Assembly (NCBI GenBank): GCA_036245805.1
Contig: BTRK01000001.1
Location: 10,106,001 to 10,170,000 of the forward strand
Origin: Pristionchus mayeri
Lineage: Eukaryota > Nematoda > Chromadorea > Rhabditida > Neodiplogasteridae
Reading direction: 5' to 3'
DNA: 64,000 bases
The stretch's first letter is position 1; every line of letters begins with the position of its first letter. The position numbers were made by a program, and so were the translations under genes. Below are positions 49,971 through 60,648 of the stretch, one piece after another. Below the pieces are notes generated by a model, which worked only from the letters and a program-made list of their open reading frames with translations, made no database searches and was not told the origin of the DNA.

Positions 49971-50382
49971 ATTCTATCGTATCACTTTCCAATCAGAAAG
50001 AAAACACATAAGGAAGATAGTATTTTTGCGAAACCAGCGCTAAATTGAAGATGTATCTGTCTTCTTCTTCTCCCCTCCATAGTATCAACCGAGTCAGAGT
50101 GTGTCTCAGTCAAAATGTGTGAAGTTTCGTGCAATTCTTGTATGACAAACACTCCGGATGTGACGTGAGGCGGCAGATTGGAAGTTAGTAGTTGCTGGCA
50201 GTGTTCTCACGTCTTCGGCGCTGTTTGCGTTCACACGCCAGGCGACAAACAAAGTAATATTCTGACCGAGGCAACCTGAGCTCAGTCAGAGAGAGCGTGA
50301 GTCCCAAGAAATCACTCTTCTTGATCTCTAAAGTTATTGAAAAAAAGGTGTACGCCCCACTCTCACCCTTCTTTATACCGAG

Positions 50383-50389
50383 TATATAA
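50383..50389 (+). promoter_or_regulatory. Possible TATA box of the transthyretin-like gene
   Basis: TATATAA lies 33 bases upstream of the ATG at 50422, a plausible spacing for a short 5' leader. Nematode promoters often lack a TATA box, and the AT content makes chance likely. Confidence 0.25.
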
Positions 50390-51542
50390 CTGCAGCCATC
50401 TATCTGAAACGACAACTCGACATGTTTTCACCAGCAAAATCATTTCTTATTATAGGTAAGATTCTAATTATTGGAAATGGTTTTGTTTACGCATGTTCAA
50501 TACAAATTTATCAAGTTTTTTCAAATTACAATCGATCCATTCCATATTATTCTTGCTACCGTACCCTTGCAGCAGTCGCGGCCCTTCTGCAGCCGGCTGC
50601 ATCGGTCGGCTGCAGTGTCCGGTACCCTGATGTGCAATGGACGACCCGCAGCCAACGTGAAAGTGCGCATGTATGATGACGATTCGGTTGAGTTGGTGTG
50701 AGGCAATTTAGCGTTCCTCACTTGACGTTACGGACTTAGTTTGTCATTTTTTCCTTCACGAACCGCGGAACAATTTAATAATTTGTGCAAAGCCAACTGT
50801 CCTTCACTATCACATAATACCCACTGCTAGGCTTTCCGTTCTGATAATAATTGGGTTTAAAAACACAATTTTCCATTAAAAAAGAGATTCGCATCATGAA
50901 TCTATTGTAACTAATCGTTGCAGGCCTCGACGATCTGATGGGAGAGGGAACTTCTGACGGAGAAGGACGATTCATGCTGATGGGAACTACCGACGAGGTA
51001 CGGTAGCGGTATCGATCAATTTCAGTAATCAATCAATTAACAGCGATTAACATGATCGATTACAGTAATCAATTGCAGACGATGACGATCGATCCGAAGC
51101 TCAACATTTAGCACGACTGCAACGATGGAATTACGGTAAGCTCAATTTGTATGATAGTACCTGTATATGATCAATTTCGACTTGCGATTTCGACAAATAT
51201 TTCAAAGGAACATTTTTACGATACAATGTGCATCCACTGGGCTGTTGTAAATCACTTTGTCATTTTTCACATTCAGGAAAAAATAACAAAATTTACGGAA
51301 ATATTCTGTTTTCAAGCCCTGCCAGCGACGAACAACCATTTACATTCCTAATTCGTACGTGAGCAGCGGCAGGACTCCATCAAAGGTTAGCGTTAAAAGC
51401 CAATCTGAAAGCAAATAATCATCAAGTAACATTGAATAGCCAACATGCTAACGTTGAATGCATAACAACCAGTTTAATATTTCCGAATCCGACAAAGGTA
51501 AGGGATGAAGGTTGGCGCAGCGCACTAGGTCGTAGGGTTGCC

Positions 51543-51632
51543 GGCACTAGGTCGGATGAGAACTATGACGTCATGCCGCCTGTGATATATCAAAGGCGGT
51601 ATGACGTCATAGTTCTCATCCGGCCTAGTGCC
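51543..51632. repeat. Short palindromic MITE, family A (best-preserved copy)
   Basis: GGCACTAGGTCGGATGAGAA, CTATGACGTCATGCCGCC, TGTGATATATCAAAGG and a nearly exact complementary arm ending CCGGCCTAGTGCC. It lies in the last intron of the transthyretin-like gene. Another family-like end (CAGCCGACGGTGTTCATCCG, ACCTAGTG) occurs near 51960-51990. Confidence 0.85.
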
Positions 51633-51709
51633 GGGTCGCGATTGGTACACTCTTGCGGTCCTTCCCTCCTGCCTCAAACTAGCGCACTAGCGAGTAGAGT
51701 TCGTAATTC

Positions 51710-51775
51710 GTCTCTTCATTTTACACGCTCTCTCGACCGGTCGAACGACGAGGGAGTGCACAGAATGAAGAGACC
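51710..51775. repeat. Palindromic MITE, family D
   Basis: GTCTCTTCATTTTACACGCT, CTCTCGACCGGTCGAACG and the complement ending AGAATGAAGAGACC. It shares the ACCGGTCG centre with the copies at 28312 and 58261. It is in the last intron of the transthyretin-like gene. Confidence 0.75.
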
Positions 51776-52883
51776 GTGGTTTCGTTTCTCGATCTTATAC
51801 TTACTTATACGTATACTTTATTCACCACCGGGATATGGGAGGAATATGGCCTTCAAGGCGACGAAGATAGACGATCAGATGGTATTTTGGATCTCTACTA
51901 GCGAAAGCGCTTTGGTGAGAGAGCGGGAAAGAGTGACACTTTTTTTGGTTATCATTGGCTATCAGCCGACGGTGTTCATCCGACCTAGTGGTCACATGCT
52001 ATGAACATCCGAAAGTTCGTATCTTGCATAAAATATGGCTCTATCTATTGTCTCGAACGATTTTGAAATGTAAGAATCGACTAAGAATTAAAATTATCAA
52101 TTTTCAGACTTACAATGCTGGCGTGATCGAGCTCGCTGGCGAAGTTGACGGAGAGGCAAGAGATTGCGTCGATTAAATGGACATTTCGATATTTTTTTAA
52201 TTTCCAGAATAGGCATCTGCTCCGATTTATTCCCACAAGTTATAGACATGCTTGTTCTAATCTTGTGCGCCTCTTACTACGCTCATATTCTAACTTTTAA
52301 ACAAGCTCAACATACATACGTGCTTGCAGTTGGAAATCGACTTGGGCGCATAGGGAGGCACACTAGAACACATGCTTACAACTTGTTCGACTACACCCGA
52401 ATGCATACCAATTTTGAATTTCTCCCATATATTGGGCAACATTTGATAAACACTTCAGTAATAAAATGCGCGGTTCACAAGAATGAAATAATCATGATAA
52501 CTTTTAGTCTAGTGAGTTTCCGGAGCAAATTCATTCTAAGATTACACTCATAGAAATATGATAAAAATTCTTAGAACTTACATTTATTGAATGTTCTTGT
52601 TTAGGTCTGGACGGAAGTGCTTTTGGACATGAATCAGAACTAGCCTCAGAAATGGTACATTTTTGACCGTTATCTACATGAGCGGTTAGAATCTGTGACA
52701 AAAATTAGAATTGTCATTTTTAATACATATTATATAAACAAAAATTTACCAGAATATGTTTATTCAACAAGTTATTGGCTTCAATTTATTATTACATATT
52801 TGAATATAGGCATTCAAGATGCATACTCGAATAAACAAGCATTGAATAGATACATATGAGGCAAAACTTATCAAAGAAGATTA

Positions 52884-55800
52884 TTAATCAGTGCTGCACT
52901 TCCGAGCGATTATACCGCTTGCGATCATTTCCGTGGTCACTCGTCCAGTGTTGTCCAACATGATTTTCACTCGATCCCATTGATCTCGAAATTGCAGGTT
53001 GTACGACTTAATGGTTATCTCAGACACAAATCCGATTGCCGCAACAACGAATTTCGCAAATTTGTCCAGTTCTGAATAATGTATTTTTGTTGGAAAAGTT
53101 GATTTTAAAATTATTGATAAAGCTGGGCCACAATTTTGCTCGATCAGTTACGAGAGAATTAGCTTACCATCGATGAATTCATTCATATACAGAGCTCCCA
53201 AAAAAAGCCGATCAAGCTTAACCACCTTGAGTAGGCTCAATACATCGCTTCTGTAATCATATGAAAATGTTTTATATAATGTCAAAATTTTTTATAGATT
53301 GTTTTAGAGCTGGCATTAGACAAATACAAGTATTAAATTCCTTACGTGTTTTCCGGGTTGTATTGGATAGTAGCCTTCTCAATTCTGACATCGCCCAACA
53401 CACTCGAGATGTTCTTCATTCCCTCATAATCTGATCCAAAGTTGAGGACCTCTATTTTGGAACAACGCCCAATTCGGGGAATCAGAAATTTAAATACTTC
53501 AATCTCTTCATAAATGGAACTCATGTCAACCTGAACAGGTTTTAATAGTTTTCCCTCGTCTATTCAGAGTTTTGAATATATGAGAGGAATCGCGAAAGAA
53601 TTGCCTACCCAGCAGCGGTAGAATCAAACTCTTTGGAGCAGTCTATCAATAAGGCACAAAGTACTTTGAGTGATGCTCTTTCAAACAGCGTTGTCGGAAT
53701 TTCGATAACTATCGTCATCTTCGAGATTCAGAAAGCCAAACTTGGCACACTCACTTTTTGGGGGTCAAATTGCGCGCACTTAAATGATCATAACTTTCTT
53801 TGAAATTGAGATGGAAGGTCGTTCTTTGTTTCAAAAGAAAGCTGTGATCATGTGGAACAACATTCATGTTGAAGACGTCATTCCCTGTTCACGCTCTGTT
53901 GCGGGGTTGTCGCCTGTACTAAAATTTCGCAAATTCTGCAAATCGGAATTTCTGCACAAAGCCAATACGCTCGACCGATAGTGCTTATGTGTGTCTAACT
54001 TGAGCCAAAAAATTAAAGAAATCGGGGCATATATAAACAAAATGCGCTGGCTTAAGTATGGTAGCCCCGAAATGGGTATCAGACGTCAAGACTTCCAAAG
54101 CTTCTGTTGGCCTCTATTGGTCCCATTTATGCCCAAAAACATTCAAAACAACATTGTTTGTTGTTCATACCTTAAATTGTACCTCTACCTTACGTTGAAG
54201 TGGTCATGTGCCCGAAAACTTGAAAATTTATATCTGACCACATTCATCTTTATAGATATGCCTATCTGCACGCATTGGTTTATACAGAGCGTGAACACGG
54301 AATGACGTCTTCAACATGAAAGTTGTTCCACATGATCACAGCTTTCTTTTGAAACAAAGAACGACCTTCTATCTCAATTTCAAAGAAAGTTATGATCATT
54401 TAAGTGCGCGCAATTTGACCCCCAAAAAGTGAGTGTCCTATGTTTGGCCTTCTGAATCTCGAAGATGACAGTAGATATTGAAGTTCCGACAACGCAGTTT
54501 GAAAGAGCATCATTTCAAGTATTTTCTACCTAATTTATAGCCTGATGCAAAGAGTTTGATTCCTACCGCCGCAAAGCCTCGGAAATAGGCAATTCTCTCG
54601 CGATTCCTCTCATATAAGAGGCTCACGCATGTAATCCCACTGATGTGACTCCAAACATTATCTTCTTTCAAGCCGAAGTAGAGCTGGTACTTGTCAGCTA
54701 TCCGGAGATACAAATCCGCTTTTCCAGACACTTCAATAAGATTGATTGAAGGGAGATGAAAACGACGAGTGAGATGGTCCACGGCAAGAGAATTCCATCT
54801 TGGTGAGATCTTAAGATGGCAATTTAATATTGTTATTGATGATATTCAACACCATCCTCATTTTTCCCGTTCTGTGTGGCCTGAATGGGAGACGATAAAC
54901 TGCATAGATAAAGTATAGGTTGAACAATAATAACGCTTGCTTATTTTGTTCATTTCATGCGCCCTTCATCCTCTACAAAAACGTCGCATTATCTTGTAGT
55001 CAAATCTCATAACGTGTTTTTGCTTTTCAGCCTCGTAAACGCTGCACTAACTAAGAAAATTTAGTGCATTCGGGACAGTATTTTATTATTAAAATAAATT
55101 TGTGTTTATTAGGCTGGAAAGAAAGTATTAGGTTGTTCGGAAAGTTTCTTTCATTTATTTTTGTCATGGCAATTCTTGTGGCATTCGACTTTAATTATTT
55201 TGTCTATGGTGTATGCAAGGGCCTTGGCGGTGGCATACTACAGTACGTTCAAATCACATCTCGGTCATATAGTAGGCTTGAAAAAATATCAAAAGTTAGC
55301 AAATGCCAAAAACACCTCAAAAACAGAATTTCAGTGTTTTTTGTTCGGTCATTTCTTCCCGAAAACTAGATGCCTACCGATATTAAGCCGATAATGTATG
55401 ATAGGGCAAGAGTTTATATTAATGATAACAAAGAAAAACCAGGCTTTCAACCTTCGAGAGAGGCGAGAGATATCAATATGTCACCATTTCGATGTTCAAA
55501 TTTCGGCTTAAATATTCTGAAGAAAGCCTGCTCTTGAATACGTAATTGAATTCCCACCTAATTAGGGATAGCAAGTGTCCATGTAAAGTACTTCACAAAT
55601 AACAATATTTTTCTTCTATAGGTTGATCGGGGGAAGCACAATACGTTCAAAATTCTGTTCGAAAAACAAATCGTAGTTCGGATTATCCAATCGACGCTTC
55701 GCTAGATTAGGTAATACGTGTTAGCTTTAAAACTTTAAGTTTACTAATAACCCTATTTGACGTGCTTCACAATGGCGGGTTATTTGTATGCCGCATCTAC

Positions 55801-58152
55801 ATTCTGCAAAGAAACATGCGCCGATAAAAATCTCGGAGAAAAATCGACTGGGTTAACTTCGGACCTCCTTTGCTCAAGATCTATTGATCGAAACGGTATG
55901 CTCTACTGGTTGTTATGGAGAGTATCCAAGCCCACATCAACAACAAAAACCATACGATTATTGGTCGAGGTTAAATAAAGAAGAAGTGAAAAATGTCCAT
56001 ACATGAAAAAAGAAAGAAACTTTCCGAACAACCTAATAATTGTAGATTTGGACCACGATGTTTGACGCCTCCTAAAATCCCTTTCGTTAATGATTTCAAG
56101 CTAGCTCAAGGGTACATATTAGGGATTGACTTGGCCAATATAATCATATGTTCAAATCGCTTCATGCTTTTTGGGTATCCGAAAAAATTAAGTTTAGCCA
56201 TTTCTGAAATTTTCACTATTTTCGAAAATATTTTTCGCTTCTCGTATTTTGTGGGGGAAAATGACTGTTCATTCTCATGTAGTGTAGTGAGAACCCCATT
56301 TACAGTTGTTTCATAGGTCACAGGTCGTTCCTGCCTCAACATAACACGATTTACACATAATTGAATTCAACTATTTCCGAGTTAACACTTCTCAAGCGAT
56401 AATGTTTCAAGCATCGAAGATCTTTCAGACTGTCTTCTAAATAAGTGCGCTTAAATGATACACTATGTAGCTACATATTATTGAGAAACATTTGAACTCA
56501 CCACTTTTCTGCTTTTAGAAACAATTGATTTTCAGTGTTGTTGAATAAGGGTCAACATAGCCAAAATTTCGATTTTGGGTGTTCGGTGAATGAGTACATT
56601 TCCTCAAAAGGGAGCTATCCCCTGACTTAGCCCAGCCGAATACTAATAGATAAAGAGTTGATTTAACAATTAACCACAAAAGTTAGGGATGCTTTGCACC
56701 AATGCTGGAAACATGAGGATGAGTAATATTCGAATTTCGATGGTCAAATTAGATTGTCATGATGATGAATGCTACATGTTTTGGTAGAATAATAAGTTAA
56801 TAATATAAAGCACTTTTCGTTTTACTACATTTGAGATCGGCACATCTGGTGATATGGATACACAGCCCACAGTGTGTCAGACAAGACAATCTGACGGCGG
56901 AGAGCAATTTTCGCACTCTCGATTATACTATAGCGAAGTGATTTAACTGAGAAAAATATATTCGGTGAAACATATTCCACCTTGCGGATTGCAGAGCAAA
57001 ATATAGCGAAAAAATTAATACATCTTGTGAAACTCATTTTGAAACAGCTATTTCAAGACTTAATACATGCCAATTTTCAAATGAGAACTAGTCTGGGGTT
57101 TTCTTCTGAATCCTCATGAAGAGCTCTACAATTGCAACAGACAGATTTTTAATATTGGTTTTAGTATTCGAGTAATCATGAAAAATGCACATTTTGTTCC
57201 ACATTTACAGCCGCTTTTCGAATACTAAAAATAATATCAAAAATCTGTCTGTTGCAGTTGTAGAGTTGGTCATGACGATTCAGAAAATTCCCCAGAAGTG
57301 GGGGTCTGCAGATATTGTGCTCAGACTAGTTCTCATTTGAAACGGAAGATATAATAATAAGAGTAATTGCCGTTTCATGGAGCCAGGGAGCGAGATAAAA
57401 ATTCCAAAATTTAACAGTAGGCCCCTGCCTTATTCCTGCTAACACTTTCTTAGTCACATTTTTAAATTTTAATTTCTTAATTAAATTATGGCGTATGTTT
57501 CAACCACTTTCTCTATCACTTCACCGGTCAGCGAGGATGAATGAAGAGAAATGGTCCGCCGCGAGTCTGATCTGACACGCTGTGCAGCCAAGACAAATAT
57601 TTCTGTTGGTTCAGATTCGGTCAAGTTCAAAAATGAGAATTTTTCTGACGGGCCATTCGGAGCGGACCAGATTCACATGTGGTATTGTGATATCTGTATG
57701 TAGTGCTTTTCACATATGACATAATATTTACCATGCCATAGCTCTTCATGCATTGATAGGCCAAAATGTAATTAGTTCAATTCTGTTTTGACCCATTTTT
57801 GACTTCAACCTGTGTCCTCAGTATCAAATGGAAAGGCTTGAACCAATGTGCGATTGAAAGATTATCCAAGCACTCAACGAGTATAAGCATCAATATGATA
57901 ATCAGCAGGTAACAAATGACGGGGTTTCTCAGAATCGAAAAATTGAAAATCTACAATTACTTTCTTTCCAACCTGATATAAAAAAGTGTAGTACGATTTG
58001 TATGCGAAACGACCACTAACCAGTCTCATTGTATCGATTGATTCCTGTCCCAATCTGATGACTTTTCGAATGATGTCAGAGGGCAAATGCGATAGGTTCA
58101 GCGCGATTTCCTCTTCTACCTGTTCCGAAAACTTTCCGAAAAGCTGATTCAT
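52884..58152 (-). CDS. F-box protein, nematode expanded type
   Basis: Five exons give an intact 256-residue frame: 58152-58021, 54809-54627, 53530-53346, 53250-53168 and 53071-52884; all phases agree. The F-box spans exons 1-2: SHLPSDIIRKVIRLGQESID, TMRL, then ISPRWNSL. F-box proteins bind Skp1 and deliver targets to SCF ubiquitin ligases. The remainder resembles the variable substrate-binding half of nematode F-box proteins (leucine-rich segments such as CSKIEVLNFGSDYEG and VLSLLKVVKLDRLFLGALY) and ends ARKCSTD. Intron 1 (3.2 kb) holds a mariner relic and a family F palindrome; intron 2 is almost entirely a 1.05 kb palindrome. Despite this the coding exons are clean, suggesting selection. 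A broken second copy of the last exon lies upstream at 58.9-59.15 kb. Confidence 0.75.
53575..54620. repeat. Long palindrome filling an F-box gene intron
   Basis: The arms are about 53575-53905 and 54285-54620. They pair over roughly 330 bases, for example TCAAATTGCGCGCACTTAAA with TTTAAGTGCGCGCAATTTGA, and GTTGAAGACGTCATTCC with GGAATGACGTCTTCAAC. The outer ends, ATGAGAGGAATCGCG and its complement, lie 45 bases from the acceptor side and 7 bases from the donor side of the intron. The loop of about 380 bases has a short plus-strand frame with no recognised homology. It is related to the sequence at 1-321. Confidence 0.85.
55128..56036. mobile_element. Mariner-like element, non-autonomous or decayed
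   Basis: Perfect-looking terminal repeats TTAGGTTGTTCGGAAAGTTT-CTTTC and GAAAGAAACTTTCCGAACAACCTAA are flanked by the TA duplication (55126-55127 and 56037-56038). It is 909 bases, shorter than a full mariner (about 1.2-1.3 kb). No DD34D motifs such as HDNARPH or SPDLAPSDY can be read, so it is probably an internally deleted copy. The termini differ from the element at 322-1543, so this is a different subfamily. It lies in intron 1 of the F-box gene. Confidence 0.85.
57076..57341. repeat. Palindromic repeat, family F
   Basis: The ends CAAATGAGAACTAGTCTGGG and the complement CAGACTAGTTCTCATTTGA extend beyond those of the 18905-19150 copy. The inner arms TCTGAATCCTCATGAAGAG and TAGTATTCGAGTAATC match it. 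It is in intron 1 of the F-box gene. Confidence 0.8.
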
Positions 58153-58260
58153 TCTGAAGCAAAATAGGTTTTACAATGATACAACAAACAAAAATCAATT
58201 GAAGGCCAGAAAAGAAACAATTAACAAATATTACATGCTTGCACTTATAAGATCCATCGA

Positions 58261-58387
58261 CTGCGCAGCAGAGTTCGTACTCCGGGACTTCATCTCTTTT
58301 TTTACTCTCTCTCTAGACCGGTTGAGCGGTGAGAGAGTGTGTAAAATGAAGAGACCGTCGTATCGTTTCTGGAACTCTACTGCGCAG
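58261..58387. repeat. Palindromic MITE, family D (extended copy)
   Basis: The outer ends CTGCGCAGCAGAGTTC and GAACTCTACTGCGCAG are inverted repeats. The interior carries the family's TCATCTCTTTTTTTACTCTC / GAGAGTGTGTAAAATGAAGAG arms and GACCGGTTGAGCGG centre. It lies about 110 bases upstream of the F-box gene start. Confidence 0.7.
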
Positions 58388-58916
58388 GATGGCTAAGGGG
58401 GTGAAACTGCGCTAGAAAGTGGCCCACGGATGGTAATACTAATACAATTTGCAAATTGTAAACTAGTAATGCGTTTACAAGTTTTAAAAAATCAACCGAC
58501 AAATACAAGTTGTAAAACAGTTTGAGCGTAGGGGAAGCGATGAAAATACAAGTATAGAACACGCCTGTTTACAACTTGTGCGACTGCACCAGAGGAAGGG
58601 ATGAAATAGACGATTGGACGGTTGGCATTATTTTCGAAATTAAAAGTGAGTAGTAAGCAGTCGCTATCAAGCACTGTATTCACGCAATCAGGATATTGGC
58701 TAGGCGATGCCAGAGGGTTACTATCGGCAATTCTCATCATATTATCCCCTTGCCAGATTAGTATTGTAAGTTTGGTTTAATCTCGCGTTCTATACGCTAT
58801 AAGTCGACCAGAATATCTTTGTTCAAAATGCTGATTGCTACGTACGAGAACAAATTCATACAAGGCATGAAAAAAATGCAACAAATGAATTTCAGGAAAG
58901 TATTTGGTTGCATAAG

Positions 58917-59150
58917 GATTATTCAGTGCTGCACTTGCGAGCGATTAGACCAGACGGTCGTTTCTGTGCACCGATCGTCGTTTCTGTGCACCGACGGTCG
59001 TTTCTGTGCATCGATCGGCACCGATCGTTTCTGTGGTCACTCGTCCCGTGCTGCCCAACATGTCTTTCACTCGACCCCATTCCTATCGGGATTGCAGGTT
59101 TTTGAATTCATTTCGATCGCAGACATGCGTTCAAGCAGAGTTTCTCGATT
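58917..59150 (-). pseudogene. Broken duplicate of the F-box gene's last exon
   Basis: The plus-strand text TTCAGTGCTGCACTTGCGAG, CGATTA, GTGGTCACTCGTCCCGTGCT and TTTCACTCGACCCCATT matches the reverse complement of the F-box gene's last exon (from 52884 upward), including its stop region. The homology is interrupted by a tandem insert at 58956-59035, and the frame is lost. No other F-box exon was found nearby, so this is the remnant of a tandem duplicate. Confidence 0.7.
58956..59035. repeat. Four-unit tandem repeat of about 20 bases
   Basis: Units GGTCGTTTCTGTGCACCGA are repeated with small changes (CACCGATCGTC, CACCGACGGTC, CATCGATCGGC). The expansion sits inside the F-box exon remnant, at the position of the single GATCATTTCCGTGG of the intact exon. 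Confidence 0.75.
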
Positions 59151-59347
59151 TTCGAAAAAAAAACGATGCGGCGCTTGAATCACCAAAAATGATTTGCTCA
59201 AATATTATCACTCTGTGCTTTAAATTCAAATATAAATATGCATTCAATTTATAAATTACGCGTATAACATCTATAATCAGGAAATTCGGAATTCTCTGTC
59301 CAATTATTGATCGCATCAGGCATCAGACGAGCAGTGCCATTCTGAGC

Positions 59348-59591
59348 TTAAAGGAGGAGTAAATGCAAACGCGCGTCCGGTTGTAATATGTTTCACCTAG
59401 GGACTCACTCTCTTCAAGTATCTCGCACCCTTCCCTGAGCTTGCCCTGATCTGGCTCCCAGCCAACTAGCTATAACTCTGTTCGGAATGGAGATATCAAT
59501 GTGAAAATTTTGGAGCTTCTTATCGTTGTGGAGCTCTAGGCAGTGCATATGATAGCTTCAAAAATTGAATTTTGAGTTTACTCCTCCATTA
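59348..59591. mobile_element. Non-autonomous element with TAAAGGAGGAGTAAA ends, family E
   Basis: An inverted-orientation copy of the element at 26993-27243, with the ends TAAAGGAGGAGTAAA and TTTACTCCTCCATTA. The terminal repeats are better preserved here. No reading frame of interest. Confidence 0.8.
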
Positions 59592-59599
59592 AATATTTT

Positions 59600-59673
59600 A
59601 CGATCTCTTCATTCTGCATACTCTCTCGCCGGTCAGACAATGCGAGAGTGTATGCGGAACGCAGAGATCGTTA
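59600..59673. repeat. Palindromic MITE, family D
   Basis: ACGATCTCTTCATTCTGCAT, CTCTCGCCGGTCAG and the complement GAGAGTGTATGCGGAACGCA, GAGATCG. It begins 9 bases after the family E element. Confidence 0.7.
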
Positions 59674-60003
59674 TTTTTTTGCACACCCAGGTGTCATACT
59701 GGATGCGTTCCACCATGAAACACGATAGCTTCCATGAGGTACAGTCTCTTCAGCGAGTCACGGGATGGCAGGTCTTTTTCGGTTAAAGGGACCTGGAAAT
59801 GTAAAACCATATCCTCTCTGTTGGTATGGAATGATCCCAAAACATCACTAAAAATAATGGAAAAAAATGAAAAAAAATAATTAATTTAATTCGCGATTTT
59901 AAAAGTCCCGTTTAAATTAATTGTTCCGCTTGTTCGGCCCGAGAACGATATTTTGCGATAAGTAGCGTTTCTCTCGGGTCAAGATCACACTACAAACTAC
60001 AAA

Positions 60004-60630
60004 CTTCGCTGCTTGAAACCGGCCGTGTATTAGCGCTGATACGCAGCCAAGGGGAGGCGCGCCACTACGCTCCCATTTCTCTTTCCTTTTCTGCTCGATT
60101 CTGGCTGTTGTTTATAGATTTTCACGCGTATTTCGTATATTCTCCCAGTTCATCTTTTGCTGAGCCCACTAAACACCATAATTAGCGTCATGTGTACTGT
60201 TTTCGCTGCTATTAATGCCCCGTGTTGTATAGGTATCTTGCTAACAGCTAATTACCCTTATGTATATTCAAAGACCGTCACATCTTTGCTCACTCCCCTT
60301 CCCTCAGTTGTTTACGTGCCCTGTGCATGTTGTTGACGGGAGTGCGTCCTCTCTTTCTCTGCACTCTCTTCACTCGCTCGCTTTCTTGAGAGGCGCGCCT
60401 CTCGCTCTCCTCGTCAACCGCTTCTTTAGCTCTCGCGCCACCCAGTCGCCCGGCCTGTCCCAGTCTAGGGAACACTTCGCTGCTTGGATCCGGCCGTGGT
60501 TTGCCGCTGATCGACAGCCGGGTGGAGAGACTCCACCACGCGCCCTTCTCGCTTGTCATTTCTGGGCGATTTCGGCAGCTGTTTTCTAGTTTTTTTACGC
60601 GTATTTCGTGTAGTCTTCCAGTTTCTCTAT
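60004..60630. repeat. Direct repeat of about 150 bases, copies about 470 bases apart
   Basis: Copy one (60004-60150) and copy two (60475-60630) share CTTCGCTGCTTGGA/AA, CCGGCCGTG, GCTGAT, CGCAGCC/GACAGCC, GCGCGCC..CACTACGC, then TTTACGCGTATTTCGTGTAG and CTCCCAGTT / CTTCCAGTT. The second copy ends directly upstream of the RPS18-like exon, so it may be duplicated 5' flank or intron of a ribosomal-protein gene. Confidence 0.65.
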
Positions 60631-60648
60631 TACCGGGATATATTTCAG

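Larger units (their letters stand above)
41560..50400. other. Gene-poor region upstream of the membrane-protein gene
   Basis: Nearly 9 kb with no gene I can support. Many long frames are visible, but they come from CT/GA-rich low-complexity DNA (41.6-42.2, 43.0-43.3, 44.5-44.7, 46.5-46.7, 47.8-48.0 kb) and have no splice-linked partners. A G15-type homopolymer is at about 43214-43228. The hairpin array (45.3-46.0 kb) and a family A MITE (49.9 kb) are listed separately. The promoter and 5' UTR of the membrane-protein gene should be at the left end. Confidence 0.5.
50422..52176 (+). pseudogene. Transthyretin-like (TTR family) secreted protein gene, damaged
   Basis: Six exons: 50422-50455, 50573-50695, 50924-50997, 51079-51135, 51317-51385 and 52108-52176 (426 bases, the right size for this family). 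Family landmarks are SAAVSGTLMCNGRPAANVKV, LDDLMGEGTSDGEGRF, DPKLNI-stop-HDCNDG, CQRRTTIYIPNSYVSSG and IELAGEVDGEARDC. TTR-like proteins are small secreted beta-sandwich proteins abundant in nematodes. Damage seen: a TAG at 51109-51111 replaces the Tyr of the conserved IYHDC motif; and the SGTLMCNGRP frame in exon 2 is one base off from both the signal-peptide-like frame (FLIIAVAALLQPAAS) and the phase needed by exon 3. Splice sites are otherwise intact. The last intron has gained two palindromic elements. It is a recent pseudogene, or the sequence has errors. Confidence 0.8.

Noticed and set aside
51432..52004. 190-codon plus-strand frame
   Set aside because: It runs through two palindromic MITEs within the last intron of the transthyretin-like gene.
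52164..52553. 129-codon plus-strand frame after the transthyretin-like gene
   Set aside because: No domain or splice support. It overlaps repeat sequence whose ACTTGTTCGACTACACC phrase also occurs near 58575.
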